Part shown: piece after piece, positions 1-6,627 of the stretch
Layout: each line of letters starts with the position of its first letter
Position numbering within the stretch: the stretch's first letter is position 1
Source: CAYMSF01 sp964542255
Lineage (GTDB): Bacteria; Verrucomicrobiota; Lentisphaeria; Victivallales; Victivallaceae
Reading direction: 5' to 3'
Length of the DNA stretch: 6,661 nt
Assembly: GCA_964542255.1 (NCBI GenBank)
Contig: CAZITV010000129.1
Location: forward strand, 1 to 6,661
The notes under the pieces: model-generated
Database searches by the model: none
What the model was told of the DNA's origin: nothing
Seen by the model: only the letters and a program-made list of their open reading frames with translations
Program-made: the position numbers and the translations under genes

Positions 1-1144
1 TTTCCAGCACGCCTTCAGTCAGTGAGTTAAAAATGTTGCCAAGGGTAAAGTTATCCTTAATTATCCCCTCAATAGACCCGGTAAGATAAATATCGTGCCG
101 TTCACCATAAAAGTTGGGCATGAACTTCAACCCGGCAGATGTGCCGTTAATTGTCGTTTGATCCAGCCGTTTGAAAATTTCATCTCGTGAAATTTCGGCA
201 ATTCCCAACTCTTTCAGCCATGCATTGACCGTATCCGGCAGCCACAGCAACGATTGACCGCCCGAGAGCGCGGCAGCCACAACCAGAACACGGTTATCAA
301 AATAAGGACGAACTTCAGCAGAGGATGGGATAGAAATGGAATTCAGTTCATCGATGGAAATGACGGCTGACAACTGCGCTCCTGTTCCTATCGTCAGATA
401 TAATTCATTTTCAGAATTTTCTGACGTGGCCAGAATTGAAGCTTGATTATCACCGGTGGCAGCCATAACCGGGATGCTATCCGGCAAACCCAGCTTTGCC
501 GCGATTTGGCTAACCAGTTTGCCTGCCGGGTCACCGCAATTCACCGGAACTGGAAAAAAGCGTTCAGGAATGCGCAACTGTTTTATCGCATTCCAGTCCC
601 ACTGCTTTGCATATATGTCAAAAAGCCCCCAGCTGGCGGCATCTGAAGCATCTGTGACAGGGTGTTCCAAACTGCAAAACCTTGCCACCACATAGTCATG
701 AATAGTCGCGGCGCGCCGCCATTCTTGCAGCAGATTTTTTTCTGCCATCCATGCCAGCGTGACTGCTCCGTAGCCATCCTGCAAGTTATCATGTCCGGAG
801 AGGTTTCTAATATCCTCAAGGTTGCCTGTTTTTGAAGCTCTTTTGTCCTGCCATGTATAAAGCGGTGATGTTGTCTTGTCATTCCACAGCATCACACCAT
901 GCATCTGCCCGGTTATGCCTATGGCAGTTACTTGCCGGCGTAAATCGGCGGAAAGAGCATTAACCGCCGTATCGAGCGTATGCATAATTTTTTCAACATT
1001 TTGTTCAGCAAAACCGGCCGGGGCGGTGATAATCTCGGCTTCGGTCTTTACCGTAGAGCAGTCGAGTACTTGACGCGTTACCGGATCCATGATTACTGCG
1101 GCAATTTTGCTGGTGCCAGCATCAATCCCCAGACAATAACTCAT
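1..1144 (-). CDS. FGGY-family carbohydrate kinase, sedoheptulokinase-like (partial, 3' end off the window)
   Basis: ATP-dependent sugar or polyol kinase, cytosolic. The frame is open from the ATG at 1144-1142 to base 1, giving 381 residues with no stop; FGGY kinases are usually near 500, so the C-terminal part of the ATP-binding domain lies outside the window. Visible motifs: the N-terminal phosphate loop LGIDAGTSK (residues 5-13), GITGQMHGVMLWN (76-88), WQDKR (98-102), TIHDYVVA (147-154), DAASWG (168-173), GDNQAS (231-236) with Asp232 the likely catalytic base, the second phosphate loop TIGTGAQ (251-257), SGG (294-296) and FYGERHD (345-351). GQMHG, IHDYVVA, AASWG and GERH resemble sedoheptulokinases (SHPK-like) more than xylulokinase or glycerol kinase. 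It is last of the four visible operon genes, 23 nt after the activase stop. The true substrate is open: the subfamily label does not prove sedoheptulose. Confidence 0.9.
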   Translation of the reverse strand, partial: MSYCLGIDAGTSKIAAVIMDPVTRQVLDCSTVKTEAEIITAPAGFAEQNVEKIMHTLDTAVNALSADLRRQVTAIGITGQMHGVMLWNDKTTSPLYTWQDKRASKTGNLEDIRNLSGHDNLQDGYGAVTLAWMAEKNLLQEWRRAATIHDYVVARFCSLEHPVTDASDAASWGLFDIYAKQWDWNAIKQLRIPERFFPVPVNCGDPAGKLVSQIAAKLGLPDSIPVMAATGDNQASILATSENSENELYLTIGTGAQLSAVISIDELNSISIPSSAEVRPYFDNRVLVVAAALSGGQSLLWLPDTVNAWLKELGIAEISRDEIFKRLDQTTINGTSAGLKFMPNFYGERHDIYLTGSIEGIIKDNFTLGNIFNSLTEGVLE

Positions 1145-1152
1145 TTCTGTAT

Positions 1153-1160
1153 TTCCCCTT
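1153..1160 (-). promoter_or_regulatory. Shine-Dalgarno site of the sugar kinase
   Basis: Read on the minus strand this is AAGGGGAA, 8 nt before the ATG at 1144. It fixes the kinase start and shows that the kinase is translated from its own site in the short gap after the activase stop. Confidence 0.7.
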
Positions 1161-1167
1161 TTAGCCG

Positions 1168-2064
1168 TTATGATGTTACAATTTCAATGCCGGCATCGGA
1201 TAATTGCCGCATATATTCGATGACCACGGCTTTATCCGGTAGTTTTGTCTTACTCATTGGATAGGGTATTCCCAGTCCGTCATACTTGGTTTTGCCGAGA
1301 TGGTGCATTCGCAGCAACTCAACTTGTAACGGCAGTTTCAAAGCCGTGCATCTGCGCCGATGCAAATCTGCCAGGAAATTGACTATTTCACCAATTTCTG
1401 TGCTGCCATCGTTAAGTCCGGAAATTATCGGAATTCTTATCAGCAAAGCTTCTTTTTTAAAGGCAATCTTGTTCAAATTATCCAGTATCAACCGGTTGGA
1501 AATGCCTGTCATTCTGATGTGGGATTTGTCTGAAACAGCCTTCAAGTCGCAAATAAGATAATCAACAATGAGTGCCACCCTGGCAAATGTTTCAGTTGAG
1601 GCATTGCTCTCAACTGCGGTATTGATTTTGTTAGTGCGTAACAAACGCAGGGTTTTAAGCAAATCCTCCGCCTGCAGTGTAGGTTCGCCACCGCCGAAAG
1701 TTATCCCGCCGCGGGCACCGAACATATCCCTTGAAGTTATCGCCATTTTCAATATTGTTTCAGGAGAAATATCTGTTCCGGCAAGTTCAAAACTCTTGTG
1801 ATGCCAGACATTAACGCAGCCGCGTTCCCGGCAATCCCGGCAAATCCTACGTTCCAGACCGTCGCCGTGAACAGCTCCTTTATCGCAGATATAGTCAAAA
1901 TTACCTGAACTGCGTTTCGGATAGAATAGCAATTCCGGTTCAAACGCCAAACTTTCAGGATTGGCGCACCAGCAACAGCGCATATTGCATCCTTTTAAAT
2001 AAAACATCAGGCGCTGACCGGGACCGTCTTTGTCAAAGCTCCATCCTGAGGCGAATATTCTCAT
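1168..2064 (-). CDS. Glycyl radical enzyme activating enzyme (radical SAM)
   Basis: Cytosolic iron-sulfur enzyme that would cleave S-adenosylmethionine and abstract hydrogen from the GRE glycine. Seen in the sequence (298 aa): KDGPG at 12-16; the radical-SAM CxxxCxxC as Cys26, Cys30, Cys33 followed by NPES; TFGGGEPTLQ, the GGE SAM-binding segment; RMTGISN; IPIISGLND; and a C-terminal LLRMHHLGKTKYDGLG that matches the LxxxHxxGxxKYxxLG of GRE activases. Between the SAM cluster and the GGE segment is a shortened ferredoxin-like insert with only four cysteines (60, 75, 78, 83), where many relatives have eight. I chose the ATG at 2064, which overlaps the regulator stop as TGATG; a GTG one codon upstream (2067) is possible. 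Its partner is almost certainly the GRE at 3092-5440. Subtype unknown. Confidence 0.93.
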   Translation of the reverse strand: MRIFASGWSFDKDGPGQRLMFYLKGCNMRCCWCANPESLAFEPELLFYPKRSSGNFDYICDKGAVHGDGLERRICRDCRERGCVNVWHHKSFELAGTDISPETILKMAITSRDMFGARGGITFGGGEPTLQAEDLLKTLRLLRTNKINTAVESNASTETFARVALIVDYLICDLKAVSDKSHIRMTGISNRLILDNLNKIAFKKEALLIRIPIISGLNDGSTEIGEIVNFLADLHRRRCTALKLPLQVELLRMHHLGKTKYDGLGIPYPMSKTKLPDKAVVIEYMRQLSDAGIEIVTS

Positions 2065-3077
2065 CACTCAGAAACTTCCCCTTTAAAATAATATTTCTTT
2101 GCGCGCCAACCCGCCCCCAGACGCTGCTGGTTTTTCAATGCGGTAATAGTTGCGGCGGCCATTTTTCTTATTGGCTGACTGTAGGACACGATACCCATTT
2201 CAAGTGCGGTTTCGGTGCCGTCAATACTGTATATTTTCAAGTTGGGCGGAAGATGACTGAACAGCGAAGTGGCAACGGTATCGTTGACGCAGAACACTGC
2301 AGTACGGACATTGCAGACGGTGCTCATGAAACTTTTGGCGGCAGACTCAAAATCGTGATATTTGGCATGCAGGGGAACAGAGTAAAACTCATACGGCAGA
2401 TGTTTTTTGCGGCAGAGTTCAATAAAGGTCTTTTTCCGCTCATCATTGGTATCAATAAACAACCCGGAGATATCGAAGAAAATGCATTTCTCGGGTTTTT
2501 CTTGAAGTGCTTTATTGAACAGCACATTAATTGCATCATGGTTGTCAACTCCGACATAATCGGCAAATGCTCCGGGAATAATCCGGTCGAAAAAAACCAT
2601 ATTGATGCCCAGTACCCGCATCCGCTCAAATATTCTGAAGTCAAACCGCTTATCAAATCCCCAGACAATCATATTTTTGATGCCTTTGGCAGCAAAACGA
2701 ATTGCTATTTTTGACTGTTCTTCCGGTTCTTCATCGGCTATTCCGAGCACATTCAGAATATCATCTTCAGAACATATCCTGTTAACCGCACCAATAAACT
2801 CTACAGAAAATGGGTCATTCAATGTTGCAATAATGGCAATGCTGTCAATGGTGTTGGTGTTACCGGTGAACGCTTCTGAAACACAAGTGCCGGCGGAAGG
2901 ACGCCGGGTAATGATCCCTGAATTTTCCAGTTGTTCATAAGCACGACGTACGGTAACCCGGCTGGTGCCGGTAATTTCCGCCATATCGCGTTCGGTCGGC
3001 AACTTATCGCCCGGTGAGTATTTTCCGTCAAGAATTTCAGTTACTACTTTCTGCCTGACCTTTTCTGTCAAATCCAT
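2064..3077 (-). CDS. GntR-family transcriptional regulator with LacI/GalR-type sensor domain
   Basis: Predicted DNA-binding regulator of 337 aa. Residues 1-66 form a GntR winged helix: YSPGDKLPTERDMAEITG (20-37), then SRVTVRRAYEQLENSGII (39-56) as the recognition region, and the wing TRRPSAGTCV. From about residue 78 (IDSIAIIATLNDPF) to the end is a periplasmic-binding-protein-like sensor of the LacI/GalR or AraR kind, with FFDRIIPGAFADYVGVDN, CVNDTVATSLF and a late SIDGTETALEMGI...SYSQP segment. Such domains usually bind a sugar or sugar phosphate and often mediate dimerisation. The ATG at 3077 is preferred because GAGGG lies 5 nt upstream; a TTG at 3089 would put the start inside the gap without a site. 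It sits inside the operon between the GRE and its activase, so autoregulation is likely. Whether it represses or activates, and its ligand, cannot be read here. Confidence 0.92.
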   Translation of the reverse strand: MDLTEKVRQKVVTEILDGKYSPGDKLPTERDMAEITGTSRVTVRRAYEQLENSGIITRRPSAGTCVSEAFTGNTNTIDSIAIIATLNDPFSVEFIGAVNRICSEDDILNVLGIADEEPEEQSKIAIRFAAKGIKNMIVWGFDKRFDFRIFERMRVLGINMVFFDRIIPGAFADYVGVDNHDAINVLFNKALQEKPEKCIFFDISGLFIDTNDERKKTFIELCRKKHLPYEFYSVPLHAKYHDFESAAKSFMSTVCNVRTAVFCVNDTVATSLFSHLPPNLKIYSIDGTETALEMGIVSYSQPIRKMAAATITALKNQQRLGAGWRAKKYYFKGEVSE

Positions 3078-3082
3078 ACTTA

Positions 3083-3087
3083 CCCTC
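3083..3087 (-). promoter_or_regulatory. Shine-Dalgarno site deciding the regulator start
   Basis: GAGGG on the minus strand, 5 nt before the ATG at 3077, in the 14-nt gap after the GRE stop. It supports the ATG at 3077 over the in-frame TTG at 3089, whose upstream sequence is GRE coding DNA without a purine-rich site at the right distance. Confidence 0.65.
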
Positions 3088-3091
3088 AATG

Positions 3092-5440
3092 TTAAAAGTC
3101 ACAAGCCTCATCCAGGCGCTCAATAATGTCCTGTTGAATTGCCGGAGACAAGTCCAGAAAATTAACGAATGTCCCGTGAATTCTCATAATATATATGCCG
3201 TCTGGCGCATATTCCTGCGGATTAGCCAGAACTTTTCGTAAATGTGAAGATTTGTCAATGTTAAAATAGACATAGAAAGGCGCATTGACTGCATCATGCT
3301 TCATATTAAACAGCGGGTCAATAATTTTTTCCCGCAATATCGCCGTCTTGCCGTTCATGGTTCCTGCCGATGAAAAATTGTCAGGAGACATGCCGATATG
3401 TGAAGCATATCCGCCAGAAAAACTTAAATATGGCAGTTGTTTATTGGAGAGCATTCTATCCGGAATACTGCGCGCGATGCCGGGCCTGGGGTCGATGCCA
3501 TAACCCAGCATGGTCCTGGCTTTGCGTCCGTCGGGAGTTGCCCCGACCCAGTAGCCGTAGAGCAGGTGAGTGCTTGGTGTTGAATAGTCCGGCAGGAACG
3601 GTTTGCCGGCAGGGTTTTTCAATGCATTAACTTTCCCCGATATCACTTCTGCGAGTTTTTGCGTAACGGCATCGGCGGTTGCATGATTATTGCCATATTT
3701 CGGCTGGGCAGTCAGAAAATCATGGATTTTTGCATATCCTTTAAAATCCAACTGTAAAGCTTCCAGCAACTTATCCGGATGATCTATCTTGTGCTTGAGG
3801 TATAACTTTACGGCAAGCAACGAATCGGCCAGCACGCTCAAACCGTGAATCAGGCAGCCGCTGCCGGAGTATTTTGTTCCTGGCGTGACAACATCACGCA
3901 TATCATGCCCGCCTTCTAGGCAACCCAGCAATACTGAACCGAATGGAACAGCAACTTTACCTAAGTTAACGGTACATTTATTGGCGGCTTTTTCCATTTT
4001 TTTCAACATATCGCTTAGTTGACTCATGAAAGCATTTTCCAAGTCAAGCGCGACTTCCGCGAAATTCTTATAGCCGAGTTGTTTCCAGGAAAGGCCGATG
4101 CGTTCATGGCTGATCAAAGATTTGCCGTCGTTAAGTGTTAACTCCAGAATTTTTGCCAGATTGAGCCAACTGTTAGTGGTGTTGCCGTTCTCTTTTCCCA
4201 TGATCAATGGTTCCTGACAACCGGCAATTGCGTAATCTTTCATGTCTGCCGGTTCGATTCCCTTTCCTGCCAGAACTTTAAAAATAGCTTCATCATTAAA
4301 TAATGACGGCGTGGAATGTCCGGGAGTGAAGAAGAATCTACCCATTGAATTATAAAACCTGGCAGTGGTACGGGAATGCAGTTTGACCGATAACGCCGGT
4401 TGCGGTGAGTTAGATTGACAGAATGCTTCCAATATTATATATGACATCTCATTGGTCATATCTTTGCCCGTATAATCCTTACCACCGACAAGCACATTCT
4501 GCGAGATTGCCCAGCAGCGCGCACCCACCATAAAAAACGCCAGCAAATGTCTGATCAGCAATACCGCCTCTTCATTGGCGGTGGTTTTCAGGTAAGGCTG
4601 GAACACCCGGTCAAGATTACCGGCGGAAAAAGCATAGGGGTTTGGGCTTTGTTCCAGACACATAACCTGCCACAGCAGCACATAGCACTGAACCGCTTCA
4701 TGCAAATTGGTCGCGCCTGAAGCCGGAACCGTCCGGCAATTTTTTGCAATTATTTTCAACCGGGCAACTTCGTCCGGATCATTTTTCCGTTCTATGCAAA
4801 GTTTTTCTGCCAGGTCCGCGTAGCGATTGGCCAGCGTTACGGCGGCTTTCAGGGAATCTCTCATTACCCGTGAATAACCGCAACTTTGTTCCGTTTGCTT
4901 GATTATACCATTAATTCCGTGCTCTAGAATCGGGCGGCAATCTGGAATCACATGACCTGTAACCGGTTCCACAAAAAATGCCACCTCTTGCGTGATAAGT
5001 CCTGTTCCAGCGTAAATCTTCTTCAATGCTTTGGTATAGGCGGTGGAGGCATAATATTCCCGGACTTTAGCGATTCGTTTTTGACTAATCTCTTCATCCG
5101 GTACGATATCATTGTAAACGGCTACCGGGTCGCAAAAACCGGCAAAGGTTTCCACTTTAAAGCTGGGATTAATCAATGCATAACTCGGCGAGAATGCGTC
5201 ATCCTGGGTTCCGGCAATGAAGCTCCCTTCCGGAATTGACAGCGGTAAACGCTCGATGCACCGGTTTAATATTTCCGCCTGATTATTTGCCGCATCAGGG
5301 TTAAGTCCGCGTTGAACCAACTCCTGGCGAACTGACATCTTTATTTCCTGATACAAGAACCAGCCCTTGAAAACATGCTGTGAATATTTATATTCGAGTA
5401 ATTTTCTTAAGCCTTCATCAAAAAAATTAATTTTATTCAT
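3092..5440 (-). CDS. Glycyl radical enzyme, pyruvate formate-lyase-like superfamily, substrate unknown
   Basis: Cytosolic oxygen-sensitive radical enzyme of 782 aa, a normal length for the eliminase/lyase GREs. Family landmarks in order: PEGSFIAGTQDD (70-81); TGHVIPDCRPILEHGINGI (161-179); SAGNLDRVFQPYL (272-284); SQNVLVGGKDYTGKDMTNE (313-331); STPSLFNDEAIFKVL (376-390); the thiyl loop YAIAGCQEP (403-411) with Cys408 and Glu410; GATPDGRKA (633-641); and the C-terminal glycyl loop IMRIHGTFVNFLDLSP (751-766) with Gly756. The Cys-x-Glu pair is the arrangement of diol and hydroxyproline dehydratases, choline lyase and similar GREs, not the Cys-Cys of pyruvate formate-lyase. Two positions are unusual: Gln where Val is common in GCVE, and Thr where an aromatic residue normally follows the radical glycine. 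It is first in the operon, with kinase and activase downstream, which favours a carbohydrate-derived substrate. No shell-targeting extension is seen. Family certain; reaction not assigned. Confidence 0.93.
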   Translation of the reverse strand: MNKINFFDEGLRKLLEYKYSQHVFKGWFLYQEIKMSVRQELVQRGLNPDAANNQAEILNRCIERLPLSIPEGSFIAGTQDDAFSPSYALINPSFKVETFAGFCDPVAVYNDIVPDEEISQKRIAKVREYYASTAYTKALKKIYAGTGLITQEVAFFVEPVTGHVIPDCRPILEHGINGIIKQTEQSCGYSRVMRDSLKAAVTLANRYADLAEKLCIERKNDPDEVARLKIIAKNCRTVPASGATNLHEAVQCYVLLWQVMCLEQSPNPYAFSAGNLDRVFQPYLKTTANEEAVLLIRHLLAFFMVGARCWAISQNVLVGGKDYTGKDMTNEMSYIILEAFCQSNSPQPALSVKLHSRTTARFYNSMGRFFFTPGHSTPSLFNDEAIFKVLAGKGIEPADMKDYAIAGCQEPLIMGKENGNTTNSWLNLAKILELTLNDGKSLISHERIGLSWKQLGYKNFAEVALDLENAFMSQLSDMLKKMEKAANKCTVNLGKVAVPFGSVLLGCLEGGHDMRDVVTPGTKYSGSGCLIHGLSVLADSLLAVKLYLKHKIDHPDKLLEALQLDFKGYAKIHDFLTAQPKYGNNHATADAVTQKLAEVISGKVNALKNPAGKPFLPDYSTPSTHLLYGYWVGATPDGRKARTMLGYGIDPRPGIARSIPDRMLSNKQLPYLSFSGGYASHIGMSPDNFSSAGTMNGKTAILREKIIDPLFNMKHDAVNAPFYVYFNIDKSSHLRKVLANPQEYAPDGIYIMRIHGTFVNFLDLSPAIQQDIIERLDEACDF

Positions 5441-5445
5441 ATTTG

Positions 5446-5451
5446 CCTCTT
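5446..5451 (-). promoter_or_regulatory. Shine-Dalgarno site of the glycyl radical enzyme
   Basis: AAGAGG on the minus strand, 5 nt before the ATG at 5440. It supports the chosen start and contrasts with the divergent isomerase, which has no comparable site. Confidence 0.65.
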
Positions 5452-5480
5452 GAATTTTTAATTATACTTGGTAATATAAT
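5450..5480 (+). promoter_or_regulatory. Candidate promoter for the divergent isomerase gene
   Basis: TATAAT at 5475-5480 is a perfect -10 match; the best -35, TTGAAT at 5450-5455, sits 19 nt upstream, longer than the usual 17. Transcription from here would begin about 5487 and give a leader of about 19 nt. It overlaps the opposing -10 and the palindrome, so one bound protein could affect both directions. Confidence 0.35.
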
Positions 5481-5500
5481 ATAAAACCAAAAAAAGTCAA
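5461..5500 (-). promoter_or_regulatory. Candidate sigma-70-type promoter(s) for the GRE operon
   Basis: On the minus strand TTGACT (5500-5495) is followed after 16 nt by TATATT (5478-5473), a fair -35/-10 pair. A second, perfect TATAAT lies at 5466-5461 with only a weak TTGGTT at about the right distance upstream. Either would give a short leader ending in the AAGAGG site. The assignment is by eye in AT-rich DNA, so chance matches are likely. Confidence 0.4.
5468..5490. promoter_or_regulatory. Imperfect palindrome, candidate operator for the GntR-type regulator
   Basis: TTGGT (5468-5472) and ACCAA (5486-5490) are inverted arms centred on 5479. Continuing inward, two pairs fail and then four more match (TATA...TATA-like core), so 9 of 11 pairs are complementary over 23 bp. 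It lies between the divergent starts and covers the candidate -10 boxes of both. GntR and LacI-type dimers bind palindromes of about this size, and the operon encodes one such regulator. The core is AT-only and could match by chance; the TTGGT arms carry most of the weight. Confidence 0.4.
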
Positions 5501-5505
5501 CAGTT

Positions 5506-6627
5506 ATGCTGAAAAAAAAAGAACATTCAATAGATATCTGTGAAATGTGCGCTTTGCCATTCGCTTTCGCCGGCAACCGGGTCTGGCGGGTGTATCAAGG
5601 CGGTAGTATGATTGATGCATTGCAACACAAACAGCATCCGGTTGATTCCAATTTCCCTGAAGAATGGATTGCTTCAACCGTAAAAGCCGGCAATCCGCAG
5701 CGCAACAACATTACCGAGGGAATAAGTAACGCCATTTTTGACGGCGAATTGGTTTCTTTTCAAGAATTAATCAATTGTCACCCGGAAAAACTGTTAGGAC
5801 AAAAACACGTCAGCAAATTCGGTAAAAATACTGCTTTTTTAACTAAATTATTAGATTCCGCCATCCGGTTGCCGATACAGGCTCACCCCGACCAGGTTGC
5901 CGCCAAACTCTATTACAATTCAGCTTTCGGCAAGACCGAATCCTGGATTATCCTTGGCACAAGGAAAATAGCTGGCGAAGAACCATATCTGATGCTGGGA
6001 TTTAATGAGCGACTGGACAAAAAGATATTCAAGGACGAAGCCGTTTCTGGCAATATGCCGCAAAGTCTGCAAATGCTGCATAAACATCCAGTCCGGGCAG
6101 GGGACGTGTTGTTGCTTCCGGGTGGAACGCCGCATGCTATCGGTCCGGGTATTTTTCTGCTCGAAATCATGGAACCGACTGATTTTGTCGTTCAGCCGGA
6201 AAATGTTTGCGGCTCGCAGAAACTTACCATGCATGATCGTTTCGGCACTCTCCCTGTTGACGACGCGTTGAACATCTTTGATTACAGTAGCTGTTCCAGA
6301 GAAGAAGCATGGGCCAAATCTATCGTGTCTCCGGTTGTCGTTGAGGACAATAAATATGTCAAGGTTGTTTCCCTGCTTGACCGCAACACTGTTAATTTTT
6401 TTGGAGCCACCCGGGTTAATATTGTTAAAGAATGGATTTATGACAATTCATCAGGTGCTTGTGCTGCCGGCGTACTGCTTGCCGGATTTTGCAATTTTTC
6501 TGTACAAAATTACCAAATCCACTTACGTCAGGGTGATTGCTTCTTTATCCCTGCCGGTTGCAATAATGTAAAAATGTCAGGCAGTTGCGACATGATTCTT
6601 GCCCATCCGCCAGTTTATTTATTATGA
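5506..6627 (+). CDS. manA: Class I mannose-6-phosphate isomerase (ManA-type)
   Basis: Zinc-dependent cupin isomerase interconverting mannose 6-phosphate and fructose 6-phosphate in the cytosol; 373 aa, within the range of bacterial type I enzymes. Seen: NRVWRVYQGG (24-33) and PEEWIAST (51-58) near the start; LTKLLDSAIRLPIQAHPDQ (112-130), supplying Gln125 and His127 as metal ligands; GKTESWIILGTR (142-153) with Glu145; and LLPGGTPHAIGPG (203-215) with His210, completing the family metal set. A second, degenerate cupin half ends with RQGDCFFIPAGCN (341-353). The ATG at 5506 has no clear Shine-Dalgarno site upstream; an internal ATG at codon 14 (5545) also begins before the conserved part and cannot be excluded. 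It is divergent from the GRE operon across 65 bp, suggesting co-regulation. It may act on a pathway sugar phosphate other than mannose 6-phosphate, or be general sugar metabolism. Confidence 0.9.
   Translation: MLKKKEHSIDICEMCALPFAFAGNRVWRVYQGGSMIDALQHKQHPVDSNFPEEWIASTVKAGNPQRNNITEGISNAIFDGELVSFQELINCHPEKLLGQKHVSKFGKNTAFLTKLLDSAIRLPIQAHPDQVAAKLYYNSAFGKTESWIILGTRKIAGEEPYLMLGFNERLDKKIFKDEAVSGNMPQSLQMLHKHPVRAGDVLLLPGGTPHAIGPGIFLLEIMEPTDFVVQPENVCGSQKLTMHDRFGTLPVDDALNIFDYSSCSREEAWAKSIVSPVVVEDNKYVKVVSLLDRNTVNFFGATRVNIVKEWIYDNSSGACAAGVLLAGFCNFSVQNYQIHLRQGDCFFIPAGCNNVKMSGSCDMILAHPPVYLL

Noticed and set aside
583..882. Minus-strand open frame of 99 codons inside the kinase gene
   Set aside because: It is a different frame of the same strand as the kinase, whose own frame carries all expected FGGY motifs. 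The smaller frames within the activase, GRE and isomerase genes were rejected for the same reason.
1..1144. Kinase gene as a truncated or broken gene because no stop is found
   Set aside because: The frame stays open and motif-consistent to base 1, so the missing C-terminus is due to the window edge and not a mutation.
2253..2714. Open frame of 153 codons on the plus strand, antisense to the regulator gene
   Set aside because: It lies wholly within a regulator gene with clear domain matches, its translation resembles no family I know, and no ribosome site precedes it. It is a shadow frame.
3078..3089. TTG at 3089 as the regulator start
   Set aside because: The ATG at 3077 has GAGGG at good spacing and begins right at the conserved winged-helix fold, so the upstream TTG is not needed.
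3092..5440. Assignment of the GRE as pyruvate formate-lyase
   Set aside because: Pyruvate formate-lyase has adjacent active-site cysteines and a GYAVRF-type glycyl loop. Here there is Cys-Gln-Glu and RIHGTF.
3092..5440. Microcompartment-associated GRE (choline or propanediol type)
   Set aside because: The protein has no N-terminal extension beyond the core length, and no shell or aldehyde dehydrogenase genes are in the window. Genes outside the window could change this.
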